NCBI RefSeq assembly: GCF_008329715.1
Contig: NZ_VTSR01000009.1
Coordinates: forward strand, 186,001-250,000
DNA length: 64,000 nucleotides
Direction: 5' to 3'
Origin: Gimesia chilikensis
GTDB lineage: Bacteria; Planctomycetota; Planctomycetia; Planctomycetales; Planctomycetaceae
Under the pieces are notes generated by a model. The model saw only the letters and a program-made list of their open reading frames with translations. It searched no databases and was not told where the DNA came from. Positions 19,061-27,769 of the stretch are shown piece after piece (position 1 is the stretch's first letter; every line of letters begins with the position of its first letter). The position numbers were made by a program, and so were the translations under genes.

Positions 19061-19091
19061 TTATTATTTTTGACAACCAATATTGTCAAAA
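19061..19091 (-). promoter_or_regulatory. Candidate suf promoter with SufR operator palindrome
   Basis: TTTTGACAA (19068-19076) and TTGTCAAAA (19083-19091) form a perfect inverted repeat with a six-base spacer. Read toward sufR, the right arm supplies a consensus -35 box TTGACA (19089 to 19084). A TAATAA at 19066 to 19061 follows at 17-base spacing. A repressor bound to the palindrome would block RNA polymerase. The ACAA-N6-TTGT core resembles the spacing of known cyanobacterial SufR sites. Confidence 0.6.
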
Positions 19092-19153
19092 TTGATCAAT
19101 TGAGATCCAGTTTCAAAATCACCCGGGAATTCGCGCGTTTTTCCAGAATCGTC

Positions 19154-19182
19154 TTGGAACGTAAATCTATATTTGATAGTAT
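19154..19182 (+). promoter_or_regulatory. Candidate sigma-70-type promoter for the symporter gene
   Basis: TTGGAA (19154-19159), 17 bases, TAGTAT (19177-19182), about 195 bases upstream of the ATG. It is a reasonable match to a housekeeping promoter but is not verified. Confidence 0.4.
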
Positions 19183-19377
19183 CATACAACAATCAGGGTC
19201 GCCTGATTCGGAGTAGCGCTTTTCAGGACCACTCAAACCTGGTCCTATCATCAGACCCACTTTACTACCATCCTGAACTCATTTTCTCAAGAAATGCTGT
19301 AACACACCCCAGACTCTGTCGCTGGGAACTGTACCTGGAGACAGACAACGGATGAAATCGGAGTCAACCGCCGACCA

Positions 19378-21114
19378 ATGTTACCTGCAAATGGGAACCG
19401 ACTGAAAATGAAATACCAAAGGCTACCTGCCCCCGTTATCTTGCGCCCCCTGTTAATGACAGCTTTAATCCTGATCTTCTGTGGAGGGTTAGCCTCCCCA
19501 AGCCAGGCACAGGAGGACTCCCCCGCCGAGCAGCCAGCCAAAGCGGAACAGCAAACCGAATCGCTGGAAACCGCTTTGGAAAAAGCTGAAGCCGAGGAAG
19601 ACAAACCTGCCACAGGTGGGTTTGCTTTGGTTGAACAAAAGGTGGATGAGCTATTCGGAAAGTTCAACGGTATTCTGGCGAAAATCATTTTTTATCCTGT
19701 CCCCATCACACCGACGCAAATCGAAAAGGGAACGGGAGTCCCGCTGGCAGTACTCTGGCTGGTGATCGGTGCCACATATTTCACATTACGAATGAACTTC
19801 ATTAATATCCGCGCATTCAAGCACGCAATCCTGCTGGTCCTGGGGAAATATGATAACCCTGAAGACGAAGGCGAAGTCACTCACTTCCAGGCTTTAACCG
19901 CCGCCCTGTCTGCCACCGTGGGCCTGGGAAATATAGCCGGGGTGGCAGTGGCGATCAGTACGGGTGGCCCTGGTGCCATGTTCTGGATGATGCTCGCCGG
20001 CCTACTCGGCATGACTTCGAAATTCGCAGAATGTACTCTCGCCCAGATCTATCGACGCATCAATCCTGACGGTCGCGTGATGGGGGGGCCGATGTGCTAC
20101 CTGTCTACCGGATTAACTCAACAGTTCCCCGGAAATGCCTTTTTAAAAGGCCTCGGAGGTTTCCTGTCCATCCTGTTTGCCGTCATGTGTATCGGCGGCT
20201 CACTGGCAGGGGGAAATGCCTTTCAGGTGAAACTATCTCTGGGTGCTGTAGCAGAGACCTTTCCCTTACTCAAAGAAAACAGCTGGGTGTACGGCCTGTT
20301 AATGGCGATCTTTGTCGGGATTGTGATTATCGGCGGCATTCGCAGCATTGCCCGAACCACGGAAAAAATCGTCCCTTTCATGTGCGGTATTTATGTGCTG
20401 GCTGGAATGGCGATCATTATCCTGAATATCCAGAAAGTTCCGGCGTCGTTTATGGCCATCATCGAAGGTGCCTTTAACCCGGATGCACTGTATGGCGGAA
20501 TCATGGGCGTGCTGATCATCGGATTCCAGCGTGCGGCTTTCTCCAACGAGGCTGGCGTCGGGTCGGCAGCGATTGCTCACTCAGCCGCCAAAACCGAATA
20601 TCCCGTCCGCGAGGGAATCGTAGCCTCTCTGGGCCCCTTCATCGACACCATCGTAATCTGCACAATGACCGCACTGGTTATTATCATCACAGGTGCTTAT
20701 AACGATCCGCAATATGCAGACCTGATCGCGTCCAATGAAGGTGCTGCCCTGACAGCAGAAGCAATGGACTCACAGATCCCGTATTTTAAATATGTGCTCT
20801 CTGTCTCAGTGATTCTCTTTGCCTACTCAACAATGATCTCCTGGTCTTACTATGGAGAGCGATGCTGGGCGTTTCTGTTCGGCGACAGCCAGAAAGTATC
20901 CATGGCTTATCGAATTCTGTTCCTGGTATTCGTAGTCCTGGGTTCCATTGTCTCCGCGACCAACGTACTTGACTTCGGCGACCTGATGATCCTGGGCATG
21001 GCCTTTCCTAACATCCTGGGTGTGCTGCTGCTCTCTAACAGGGTCAAACAGGAACTGGATAAATACTGGAGCCGTTACAAGACTGGGGAATTCGATGAGC
21101 AGGCCAGTAATTGA
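19378..21114 (+). CDS. Alanine/glycine:sodium symporter (AGCS family) with N-terminal extension
   Basis: 578 residues, about 110 more than typical members. The start may also be ATG 19408, which leaves a cleaner signal sequence ending SPSQAQED. After the signal comes an acidic, Ala/Glu-rich stretch to about residue 85, then the transporter with roughly 10-11 membrane spans. AGCS landmarks are ATVGLGNIAGVAVAISTGGPG, given for orientation, the FSNEAGVGSAAIAHS segment and the SWSYYGERC motif. It imports alanine or glycine with Na+ across the inner membrane. The extension would lie outside the cytoplasm. It is transcribed divergently from suf; the universal stress gene follows 103 bases later. 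Confidence 0.92.
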   Translation: MLPANGNRLKMKYQRLPAPVILRPLLMTALILIFCGGLASPSQAQEDSPAEQPAKAEQQTESLETALEKAEAEEDKPATGGFALVEQKVDELFGKFNGILAKIIFYPVPITPTQIEKGTGVPLAVLWLVIGATYFTLRMNFINIRAFKHAILLVLGKYDNPEDEGEVTHFQALTAALSATVGLGNIAGVAVAISTGGPGAMFWMMLAGLLGMTSKFAECTLAQIYRRINPDGRVMGGPMCYLSTGLTQQFPGNAFLKGLGGFLSILFAVMCIGGSLAGGNAFQVKLSLGAVAETFPLLKENSWVYGLLMAIFVGIVIIGGIRSIARTTEKIVPFMCGIYVLAGMAIIILNIQKVPASFMAIIEGAFNPDALYGGIMGVLIIGFQRAAFSNEAGVGSAAIAHSAAKTEYPVREGIVASLGPFIDTIVICTMTALVIIITGAYNDPQYADLIASNEGAALTAEAMDSQIPYFKYVLSVSVILFAYSTMISWSYYGERCWAFLFGDSQKVSMAYRILFLVFVVLGSIVSATNVLDFGDLMILGMAFPNILGVLLLSNRVKQELDKYWSRYKTGEFDEQASN

Positions 21115-21217
21115 CCTGTCGTAAATCTCTAACAGTGCTGTTGCCCCTGACGTCGATTACATATAATTAAAACGGTCGTTTGTCTTCACTCTCTCCCATT
21201 CAGGAAAGCATGACATC

Positions 21218-21655
21218 ATGAGCTACTTTCATGGCAAAAAAATTCTGGTTCCCATCGATTTCTCAGAAACCTCTCTGGAAGCCATCAAGAAAGCCATTGA
21301 AATTGCAGAAGACCCGGCACTGGTGACCGTCGTGCATGTGATGATCCCGCTGGACCTGGTTTCCCCAGGCGTGCTGTTCGGCGGACTGACCGATGAAAAA
21401 CGAACTGATCACGTCAACAAACTGGCAAAAAAAGAATTCGCGAAACATCAGATTGAAGGTATCACCTTCGAAACCCTGATCGGAGACCCTGGTATTAAAA
21501 TCGCTGACTACGCGAAAGAAAAGGGGATGGACCTGATTGTCATCCCCTCACACGGCTATACAGGCATCACCCGACTGGCACTGGGATCTGTAGCTGAGCG
21601 AGTCCTGCGACATGCCCCCTGCCCGACACTGGTCCTGAGACAACCAAAGTCCTGA
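21218..21655 (+). CDS. Universal stress protein (UspA family)
   Basis: 145 residues, one Usp domain. The N-terminal strand KILVPIDFSETS carries the adenine-contacting Asp. The nucleotide loop G-x2-G-x9-G-S is seen in GYTGITRLALGSVAE, so this is the ATP-binding type. The C-terminus is the typical CPTLVLR strand. The preceding symporter may share its transcript. The partner process is unknown. Confidence 0.93.
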   Translation: MSYFHGKKILVPIDFSETSLEAIKKAIEIAEDPALVTVVHVMIPLDLVSPGVLFGGLTDEKRTDHVNKLAKKEFAKHQIEGITFETLIGDPGIKIADYAKEKGMDLIVIPSHGYTGITRLALGSVAERVLRHAPCPTLVLRQPKS

Positions 21656-21665
21656 GCTTCGCTTT

Positions 21666-22592
21666 TCAGGATTCGCCATTTTTCTTTGGCTTGGTGGGAG
21701 ACTCCGGGGCCGGGGCGGGAGCCAGTTCTTCCACAACCAGATTACGAAAGTGAATTTCGGAACCTTCACTCTGCAGCGCGATGGCCCCTTTGCTGGGGTC
21801 GCAACCTGTGACCTCTCCCAGCTTGATGCCGTTGATCATCACCGAAATACTTCCGGAGCGACAGGTCAACACACACTTGTGCCATTTCCCGACAGGCAGA
21901 TCCAGCGGAGTAGTCGGCGAAAGCTTGTTGGCAGATTTCGCACCACTTCCGGGAGTAGGAAACACGAAACCAGCTTCCGGTCGATGCAACTGTACCTGAA
22001 ATGCTTTGGGCCAGACCTTATCAGGCTCTGCCGTGAAAAGCAGGATGCCACTATTGGCATTTGGATCACCCGGATACATCCACTCCATGCTGAACTGAAA
22101 ATTTTCGTATGTCTTCTGGGTGCGAATGTAACCGTAAGGCTTCCCGGTACACGTTAAAACGCTGGGTTGATCCTGCCCGCCACTCACCACTTTCCAGGTC
22201 ACATTCGGATCAGTTTCCTTCGATTCTTCACTGACGAATTTCCAGTGATCCCAGAAATCACCACCATTGAGCAGTTTCTCAGGTCCAGTCAAAGTCTTGG
22301 GAGCGGGTGGTGCCTTTTTCGCTTCAGGTCCAGGAGCCTTTTTCTCGTTTTCAGTCGGTGCTTCAGCCGGTGTAGAAGACTGTGCCCATACTGCTTCAGG
22401 GCTGGAGAGAAAACAGAGTGCCATCAAGGTCAACAAGAGTGAGGACCAGCTTCTGATCAAGACACCTGGTCTGGCGCAGACAGTCTCCCGTCTCCACTTC
22501 TCCCGAGATCGATGATGGAAATACAACACGCTGATTTTGCCCGACTTGACTGTTAAAAGAACCTGATTATGGAAATGTAGATAAAGAATCAA
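21666..22592 (-). CDS. DUF1080 (3-keto-disaccharide hydrolase-like) exported protein
   Basis: The frame gives 308 residues, but the true start is probably TTG 22460, since translation from there begins directly with a signal peptide (MIRSWSSLLLTLMALCFLSS) and the upstream 44 residues look like leader. After cleavage near AVWAQ comes a Pro/Ala/Lys-rich linker, then the DUF1080 jelly-roll (about residues 105-290): LLNGGDFWDHWKF, FQFSMEWMYPGDPNANSGI and GKWHKCVLTCR. DUF1080 proteins bind or cleave sugars. Planctomycetes carry many copies. It is convergent with the universal stress gene, with a 10-base gap. Confidence 0.85.
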   Translation of the reverse strand: MILYLHFHNQVLLTVKSGKISVLYFHHRSREKWRRETVCARPGVLIRSWSSLLLTLMALCFLSSPEAVWAQSSTPAEAPTENEKKAPGPEAKKAPPAPKTLTGPEKLLNGGDFWDHWKFVSEESKETDPNVTWKVVSGGQDQPSVLTCTGKPYGYIRTQKTYENFQFSMEWMYPGDPNANSGILLFTAEPDKVWPKAFQVQLHRPEAGFVFPTPGSGAKSANKLSPTTPLDLPVGKWHKCVLTCRSGSISVMINGIKLGEVTGCDPSKGAIALQSEGSEIHFRNLVVEELAPAPAPESPTKPKKNGES

Positions 22593-22931
22593 TTATTCTA
22601 AGCCCACATTCATCAACATTCAATTATGGCCGGCGCTCCATCTGCCAGTTTTCAAAAATGGCCTGCCTCCCATTCTCTGAACACAAAGCCACACCATCAG
22701 ACTAACAATGGCCCGGGGGGGATACCAGCACCAATTCCATGCATTTCGCTACATTCAGGAACTTCTATAACGATTAAATGGGTCTGTCAGGCAGCCCACC
22801 AAAGCCTACACCGAACTTCCAATCCCCAGCGATCTGTGAATTTTATTTGACGGTCAAGTTCCGGGATTGATAAACTGTTCCTAGAACCGGAACAATCTAC
22901 CCTCTCCCCTTTAAAAAAGATTGGTGCTCTT
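22593..22931. other. Intergenic region
   Basis: About 340 bases between divergent genes (DUF1080 and the DUF3500-like protein). It presumably holds both promoters. I see no gene, repeat or hairpin worth naming. Confidence 0.5.
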
Positions 22932-23987
22932 ATGCAATTTAATCCTGGCTCCTCCGCTGATAATAAATCTCCCGAATTTCTGCAGATCTCTCGACGGCAC
23001 TTCGTCAGAACCATGGGAGCCGCTCTGGCAGGATCTCCACTTCTGGGTGCAGAGCATCTACTGGCAGGCCAGTCGGATACTCCAGCTAAAACAACTGCCC
23101 CAGAACCACTGGTCAAAAAATTGTACGAAAGCCTCACACCGGCGCAGAAATCCAAAGTCTGTTTTGACTGGGATCATAAGAGCAAATCAGGACTGCTCCG
23201 CCAGAAAATCCAAGCCAACTGGAACATCACCAAACCTTATGTCACGAGTGATTTCTACAACAAAGACCAGCAGGAACTGATTGAAGCCATCTTCTTCGGT
23301 CACTTTGATCCCAGCTGGCACAAAAATATCCGTCAGCAGCTACTGGACGATCAGGGAGGCTACGGTGAAGAACAGTCGATTGCCATTTTTGGAACCCCTG
23401 GTACAGACCAGTTCCAGTTTGTAATGACCGGCCGACACACAACGGTTCGCTGTGATGGTGACAGCGCCGAGCATCTGGCATTTGGTGGCCCGATCTTTTA
23501 TGGTCATGCTGCAGAGGACTTCAATGAAAAACCAGATCATCCCGGAAATGTTTTCTGGCAACAGGCTCTCAAAGCCAATCAGGTTTACAAGATCCTGGAT
23601 GGAAAACAACGTAAACAGGCACTGATTCCTCAAGCTCCCCAGGAATCACGAGTGCAGTTCAAAAAGTCAGCCGACCAGATCACCGGTCTGCAGATCGCCG
23701 ACATGACTAAGGACCAGAAACAGGAAATGCAGAGTGTTCTCAGCCTGTTACTGGAACCGTTCCGAACCTCAGACCAGCAAGAAGTGCGCAAGTGCATTGA
23801 TACCCAGGGTGGGCTGGACCAGTGCCGACTCTCCTTCTATCAGTCCGGAGATATCGGCAATGATGAAACCTGGGACATCTGGCGACTGGAAGGCCCTTCC
23901 TTCGTCTGGCATTATCGCGGTGCCCCCCACGTGCATGTGTGGGTCAACGTATCAGATGATCCCAAAACGAAAATCACCACTACTTAA
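22932..23987 (+). CDS. Tat-exported DUF3500-like protein
   Basis: 351 residues. A twin-arginine signal is visible (SRRHFVRTMGAALAG, residues about 20-34), so it is folded and exported with a possible cofactor. The body contains landmarks of DUF3500: the LTPAQKSKVCFDWDH start, the 'QFVMTGRHTTVRCDGD' segment, FGGPIFYGH, and the C-terminal FVWHYRGAPHVHVWVNV strand. It is rich in His and aromatic residues. Function is not established. No partner gene is evident; about 700 bases without a gene follow. Confidence 0.75.
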   Translation: MQFNPGSSADNKSPEFLQISRRHFVRTMGAALAGSPLLGAEHLLAGQSDTPAKTTAPEPLVKKLYESLTPAQKSKVCFDWDHKSKSGLLRQKIQANWNITKPYVTSDFYNKDQQELIEAIFFGHFDPSWHKNIRQQLLDDQGGYGEEQSIAIFGTPGTDQFQFVMTGRHTTVRCDGDSAEHLAFGGPIFYGHAAEDFNEKPDHPGNVFWQQALKANQVYKILDGKQRKQALIPQAPQESRVQFKKSADQITGLQIADMTKDQKQEMQSVLSLLLEPFRTSDQQEVRKCIDTQGGLDQCRLSFYQSGDIGNDETWDIWRLEGPSFVWHYRGAPHVHVWVNVSDDPKTKITTT

Positions 23988-24118
23988 TGCAATGAATGTG
24001 CATCGCAGGGGACTGAATTCCAGCCCCTGCTTCTGTCGTTCACTGACAATGAATTGACAACGCTAAGTGGCTTTTCATCTTTTGAGAATAACCGGGATCA
24101 CAGTGCGCCCACAATTGC

Positions 24119-24150
24119 CCACTGCTGGGCAAAGTATAAGCCATCAGTGG
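24119..24150. repeat. Imperfect inverted repeat, possibly REP-like
   Basis: CCACTGCTGG (24119-24128) and CCATCAGTGG (24141-24150) pair with one mismatch across a 12-base spacer. Placement in a long gene-free stretch suggests a dispersed palindromic element, but only one copy is in the window. Confidence 0.4.
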
Positions 24151-24300
24151 AAAATAATTGAGCGGTTGAGTATGCGGCGCCTCGCTCTACATCACTCACC
24201 GCTACGGGTGCACGTCAGCATTTTCACTGCGTAAAACTGATGATCAATCCACATCACAACTAATTACTCAGTGTGCTGTATCCCTGCCACGATTGCTGTT

Positions 24301-24355
24301 TCGGAAACTCATGAATCACTTACGAGAATATTATTGCAATCGGAAACTCATGAAT
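24301..24355. repeat. 16-base direct repeat TCGGAAACTCATGAAT
   Basis: Exact copies at 24301-24316 and 24340-24355, start-to-start 39 bases (near four helical turns). The spacing would suit a regulator binding two sites on one face of the DNA, or a small duplication. Confidence 0.6.
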
Positions 24356-24529
24356 ATTTCAAGCATTAAAATAATATTTCCCAGGCAGACAGAAGAGAAA
24401 CAGAAAGTTCTTTCAACTCAATAAAACCTTGTTTGATGTCGGTTGACTTTCTGTCGCGATAGACAATATTGGTTGGTAGCAATTCTTGTTTTCTATTTTT
24501 TAGTATGGAAAAATAATTGCGATTACTTA

Positions 24530-24611
24530 TGATACGCTCTGCCGTATCAGTTTCGATGTCAGCAGAATAAAAAATCTGGCAGCGTAATAGCCGGGCAACC
24601 CTGGCTGATAC
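24530..24611 (+). promoter_or_regulatory. Candidate leader RNA with alternative pairings upstream of the isomerase gene
   Basis: TGATACG (24530-24536) pairs with CGTATCA (24543-24549) in a perfect 7-bp hairpin. The overlapping GTATCAG (24544-24550) pairs equally well with CTGATAC (24605-24611), which encloses a further hairpin at 24589-24606. The two helices exclude each other. A stretch with nine T residues follows at about 24630-24638. No known riboswitch was recognised. Confidence 0.4.
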
Positions 24612-24687
24612 TTTTGTTATTCACAATCGTTTTTTTTTCTGATTGTAAATATAGACCTGATCTACTCTCCAGACAGCAGGTGACCGA

Positions 24688-25572
24688 GTGACTAAAGAGC
24701 TTCTCTCACAGCAAAAAGTCAGTTCGTTCTCAACTCCAGCTTCCACAATAAAACCAGATCATGCCAGCCCATCACTCTCGCTGTCAGAGCGTATTTCGAT
24801 CAACCAGATAACTACCTATCACTGGTCGTTCAAAGAAAGTTTGAACGGTCTGCTTTCGGCAGGCATTCCTGCGATTGGATTGTGGAATCGAAAAGTTCTG
24901 GACCTCGAACCTGCAGAGGCAGCTGAACTGGTCATCGATTCCGGAATGAAAGTCTCCACAGTTTCCCTTGCTGGAGGATTTACAGGCTGCAATGAATATG
25001 CGTTTGAAGATGCCATTGCTGATGCGATCCAACTGATCTGCTTTGGTGGTCAGGTCAACGCCTCTGCCATCCAGATCGCCAGTGGACCTCGAGCGGGACA
25101 CACACTCAATCACGCCCGTGACTTGACCATGGAAGCTCTCAAACGACTGGGGGATGTTGCCTCACTCACCGGGACCCGGCTGGCACTTAAAACAATGCGT
25201 TCCCCGCAGTCCCGCCACTGGACGTTTCTGAATTCTCTGCATGCGAACCTGGAACTGATTGATGCTTGCGGGCATCCTGCAGTTGGCCTGGCGCTGGAAC
25301 CGGCATTGCTGCTCAACGAAGAAAACCCTGTGCAGTTACTCTCCGAAATCATGCCACTCATTGCCTCAGTTCAAGTTTCTGACTGGGACATCTCTGAAGA
25401 ACTGACCGACGAGTTCCCGCAGTACCAGTTGCTCGAGATGATCCATGATTCCGGCTACAAAGGTTTCTATGACCTGGAAATCTGGTCCGAAGAAATCTGG
25501 CAATCCGACTACGAATCTCTGTTGAGTCGAGTGCGACAACTCACTCAGGTAGAGTCTTCCCGCTACGAATAG
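24688..25572 (+). CDS. Sugar phosphate isomerase/epimerase (xylose isomerase-like TIM barrel)
   Basis: 294 residues, GTG start with AGCAGGTGA just upstream. After a polar N-terminal segment of about 40 residues comes a TIM barrel of the AP_endonuc_2/xylose isomerase-like type: GIPAIGLWNRK, VSTVSLAGGFTG, VGLALEPALLL, SVQVSDWD and the final 'GYKGFYDLEIWSEEIW' strand with the metal-binding Glu. Members isomerise or epimerise sugars and cyclitols using a divalent metal. The specific substrate cannot be read. It stands alone, behind an unusually long leader. Confidence 0.82.
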   Translation: MTKELLSQQKVSSFSTPASTIKPDHASPSLSLSERISINQITTYHWSFKESLNGLLSAGIPAIGLWNRKVLDLEPAEAAELVIDSGMKVSTVSLAGGFTGCNEYAFEDAIADAIQLICFGGQVNASAIQIASGPRAGHTLNHARDLTMEALKRLGDVASLTGTRLALKTMRSPQSRHWTFLNSLHANLELIDACGHPAVGLALEPALLLNEENPVQLLSEIMPLIASVQVSDWDISEELTDEFPQYQLLEMIHDSGYKGFYDLEIWSEEIWQSDYESLLSRVRQLTQVESSRYE

Positions 25573-25858
25573 TCGCACACCGACTTGGCCTCCATTCCCC
25601 GGAACTGCTGCGAATCATCGCGCCTGTAGATTGATTCCGGACTCCCTGTTGGTTTACCATGGTTGACAGAGACGATCTGCAGATGCAGCACACCAATTTC
25701 TAAAATCCAGCCAGTATCTTCTTCCCCGCATACTCCCTGCTTTAGTTGGTAAGCAGACTGTCTCATGAGTTGATGCAATTCCCCGCTCTCCGGTATGCGG
25801 TGAAGAAATACGCCGAATCAGTCCGTCTCGGAACTCCTCAGAGACATGGTAACCAGCG

Positions 25859-26566
25859 ATGGAGCATGAATCTTACAGCCTGGATGATTTAGCAAGACAG
25901 CTAGGTCGTGACAAACGCGAGTTGGAAAAACTGGCAAGCCGGGGCAGAATTCCCGGCCGTAAGGTTAACGGAGAATGGCTGTTCAACTCGACCGAAATCA
26001 CACACTGGCTGGAACAGGAGATGCGGAGCTATTCCACCACCGAGTTGGAACGCGTAGAACAGACCCACCCCACAACTCAATTGGATTCAGAGCACTTGAT
26101 CAGCAGCCTGATGCCTGAAGAGTTGATGGAAGTCCCCCTGGATGCCCGCACCAAACGCTCCGTTCTGGAAAGTCTGATTGAAATTGCCGGCCGAACCTGG
26201 CAGATCTGGGAACCGTCAGCAGTTCTGACCGCTGTCCAGGAACGTGAGGAAGCGTACCCGACCGCCTTTGACAACGGCGTTGCAATCCCGCACCCCCGTA
26301 ACCCACTCTCCGATGCCGTCGGAGAACCGGTTATCGCTTATGGCAGAACACTCTCGGGAATCCCTTTCGGCTCAGACAGAGGCGGACTGACAGACATCTT
26401 TTTCCTGGTGATCTGCTCCGACACCGCGACTCACCTCTCTGTGCTGGCGCGGCTGGGACGAATGCTGCAACTTCCCGATTTTGTCGATCTGCTGCGTGAG
26501 GCAAGCACTCCTCAGGAGACCAGACAGGTGATCATCGAAGCGGAAAAACGGGTCGCAGAACAGTAA
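25859..26566 (+). CDS. HTH–PTS EIIA (PtsN-like) fusion protein
   Basis: 235 residues. Residues about 5-52 form an excisionase-type helix-turn-helix (SLDDLARQLGRDKRELEKLASRGRIPGRK, for orientation, with GEWLF wing). Residues about 85-232 are a fructose/mannitol-type EIIA domain with the phospho-acceptor His145 in GVAIPHPRNP. It carries no EIIB or EIIC membrane part, and no HPr or EI gene is near, so it is more likely regulatory than a sugar transporter component. The fusion suggests DNA binding tuned by phosphorylation, an inference. Confidence 0.85.
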   Translation: MEHESYSLDDLARQLGRDKRELEKLASRGRIPGRKVNGEWLFNSTEITHWLEQEMRSYSTTELERVEQTHPTTQLDSEHLISSLMPEELMEVPLDARTKRSVLESLIEIAGRTWQIWEPSAVLTAVQEREEAYPTAFDNGVAIPHPRNPLSDAVGEPVIAYGRTLSGIPFGSDRGGLTDIFFLVICSDTATHLSVLARLGRMLQLPDFVDLLREASTPQETRQVIIEAEKRVAEQ

Positions 26567-26870
26567 GATTCGTCACCAGTGAGCTCAGCCGGTTCTCTGT
26601 GCCCCAGATGATTCACTTGAAATTCATCTTACCGTCACATCGAAATCTGTCCGGGACTTGATTGATCCGTTTCCTGAGATAATCCGACAGACATCATTGA
26701 CGAATCTGTCTCCAGCACAAAGAATAGTTTTCACTGCTCGAACTTTCGCCCCTGTCTGAAACCATTCTCACAATCAAGTTCTGTACAGGGCGACCCTTCC
26801 AGAAAAATAGCGGGCATAGAAATAAACGGTCAACATCAATCATATTTGAACGTGATAAAGAATAACCGCC
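26567..26870. other. Intergenic region
   Basis: About 300 bases between the EIIA fusion and the deacetylase gene. I see no gene or clear regulatory element. Confidence 0.5.
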
Positions 26871-27602
26871 ATGAACGTAGAACTGCCTGAACCTCTGGAC
26901 GTGATTGCCGTAGGTGCCCATCCCGATGATGTCGAAATTGCCTGTGGCGGTACTCTGGCCAAACTGGTCCAGCAGGGATACCGGGTCGGCATTATCGACC
27001 TGACTGATGGTGAACCCACGCCTCTCAGCCCTGGGCCGGAACATCGTCTCGAGGAAGCCCGAAAGGCTGCAGAGATTCTGGGAATTCAAGTCCGGGAAAC
27101 CCTGGAACTGACCAACCGACGGTTGTTTGACAGTTTTGAAAATCGTGTCGCGCTGGCAACGCTGTTTCGCAAATACCGCCCCAAAGTCGTTCTGGGCCTG
27201 GCAGGTAAAACCCCCATGGCCTCCCCGGATCACTGGCAGGCCATGCAGATTACCGATGCTGCTGTCTTCTATTCGCGTCTGACAAAATGGAATGAGCACT
27301 TCAGCCACACGGAGCCGCATACCATTCAGAAACAGGTCTGGTACCCCCTTGGTTTCGGCTCACTGAATTACCCGGAAGGCAGCGGGCAGTTCGTGGTCGA
27401 TATTTCCGAAACCCTGGACCAGAAGCTGGAATCGATTCGCGCCTATCAGTCGCAGTTTCCTCCAGAAAAGAAACGTGTCTACCGCCTGGTCGAGAGCCAG
27501 AACCGGCTGGTCGGCACCAGTGCCGGTTTTGAAGCAGGCGAACTCTTCATCTGTGCCACGACCCTGGGAGTCCGGGATCTGGTGCAAACGGTCTGCCCCT
27601 GA
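26871..27602 (+). CDS. bshB1: PIG-L family deacetylase, BshB1-like
   Basis: 243 residues. The zinc-binding motif AHPDD is at about residues 17-21 ([19 protein letters not shown]), followed by [10 protein letters not shown] and [14 protein letters not shown]. The second half has the [20 protein letters not shown] zinc-ligand helix. This is the layout of BshB1, which deacetylates GlcNAc-malate in bacillithiol synthesis. Other GlcNAc-type deacetylases share the fold, and no bshA or bshC is in the window, so the pathway is tentative. Confidence 0.8.
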   Translation: MNVELPEPLDVIAVGAHPDDVEIACGGTLAKLVQQGYRVGIIDLTDGEPTPLSPGPEHRLEEARKAAEILGIQVRETLELTNRRLFDSFENRVALATLFRKYRPKVVLGLAGKTPMASPDHWQAMQITDAAVFYSRLTKWNEHFSHTEPHTIQKQVWYPLGFGSLNYPEGSGQFVVDISETLDQKLESIRAYQSQFPPEKKRVYRLVESQNRLVGTSAGFEAGELFICATTLGVRDLVQTVCP

Positions 27603-27769
27603 AATGCTTCATAAGACACTAAAAAACCAGCAGATACGGCATTATTAAAATTTCCATCGTCATAAAAAGATGTTATGATACTATCAGAAATCGCACATGT
27701 GTCCCCTACGGACATCTAAATTGAGTAGCCACTTTTTGATTTTTCATCGACGCACATACAGGCCCATTA

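Larger units (their letters stand above)
18932..19377. other. Divergent intergenic region between sufR and the alanine symporter gene
   Basis: About 446 bases. It carries the palindrome and minus-strand promoter at 19061-19091 and a plus-strand promoter candidate at 19154-19182. No convincing gene is present. Confidence 0.6.
23988..24687. other. 700-base intergenic region with repeats and structured leader
   Basis: No open frame of note. It contains an imperfect inverted repeat at 24119-24150, a 16-base direct repeat at 24301-24316 and 24340-24355, and a set of mutually exclusive pairings at 24530-24611 just upstream of the isomerase gene. The distal part (from 24350) is AT-rich. Confidence 0.6.
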
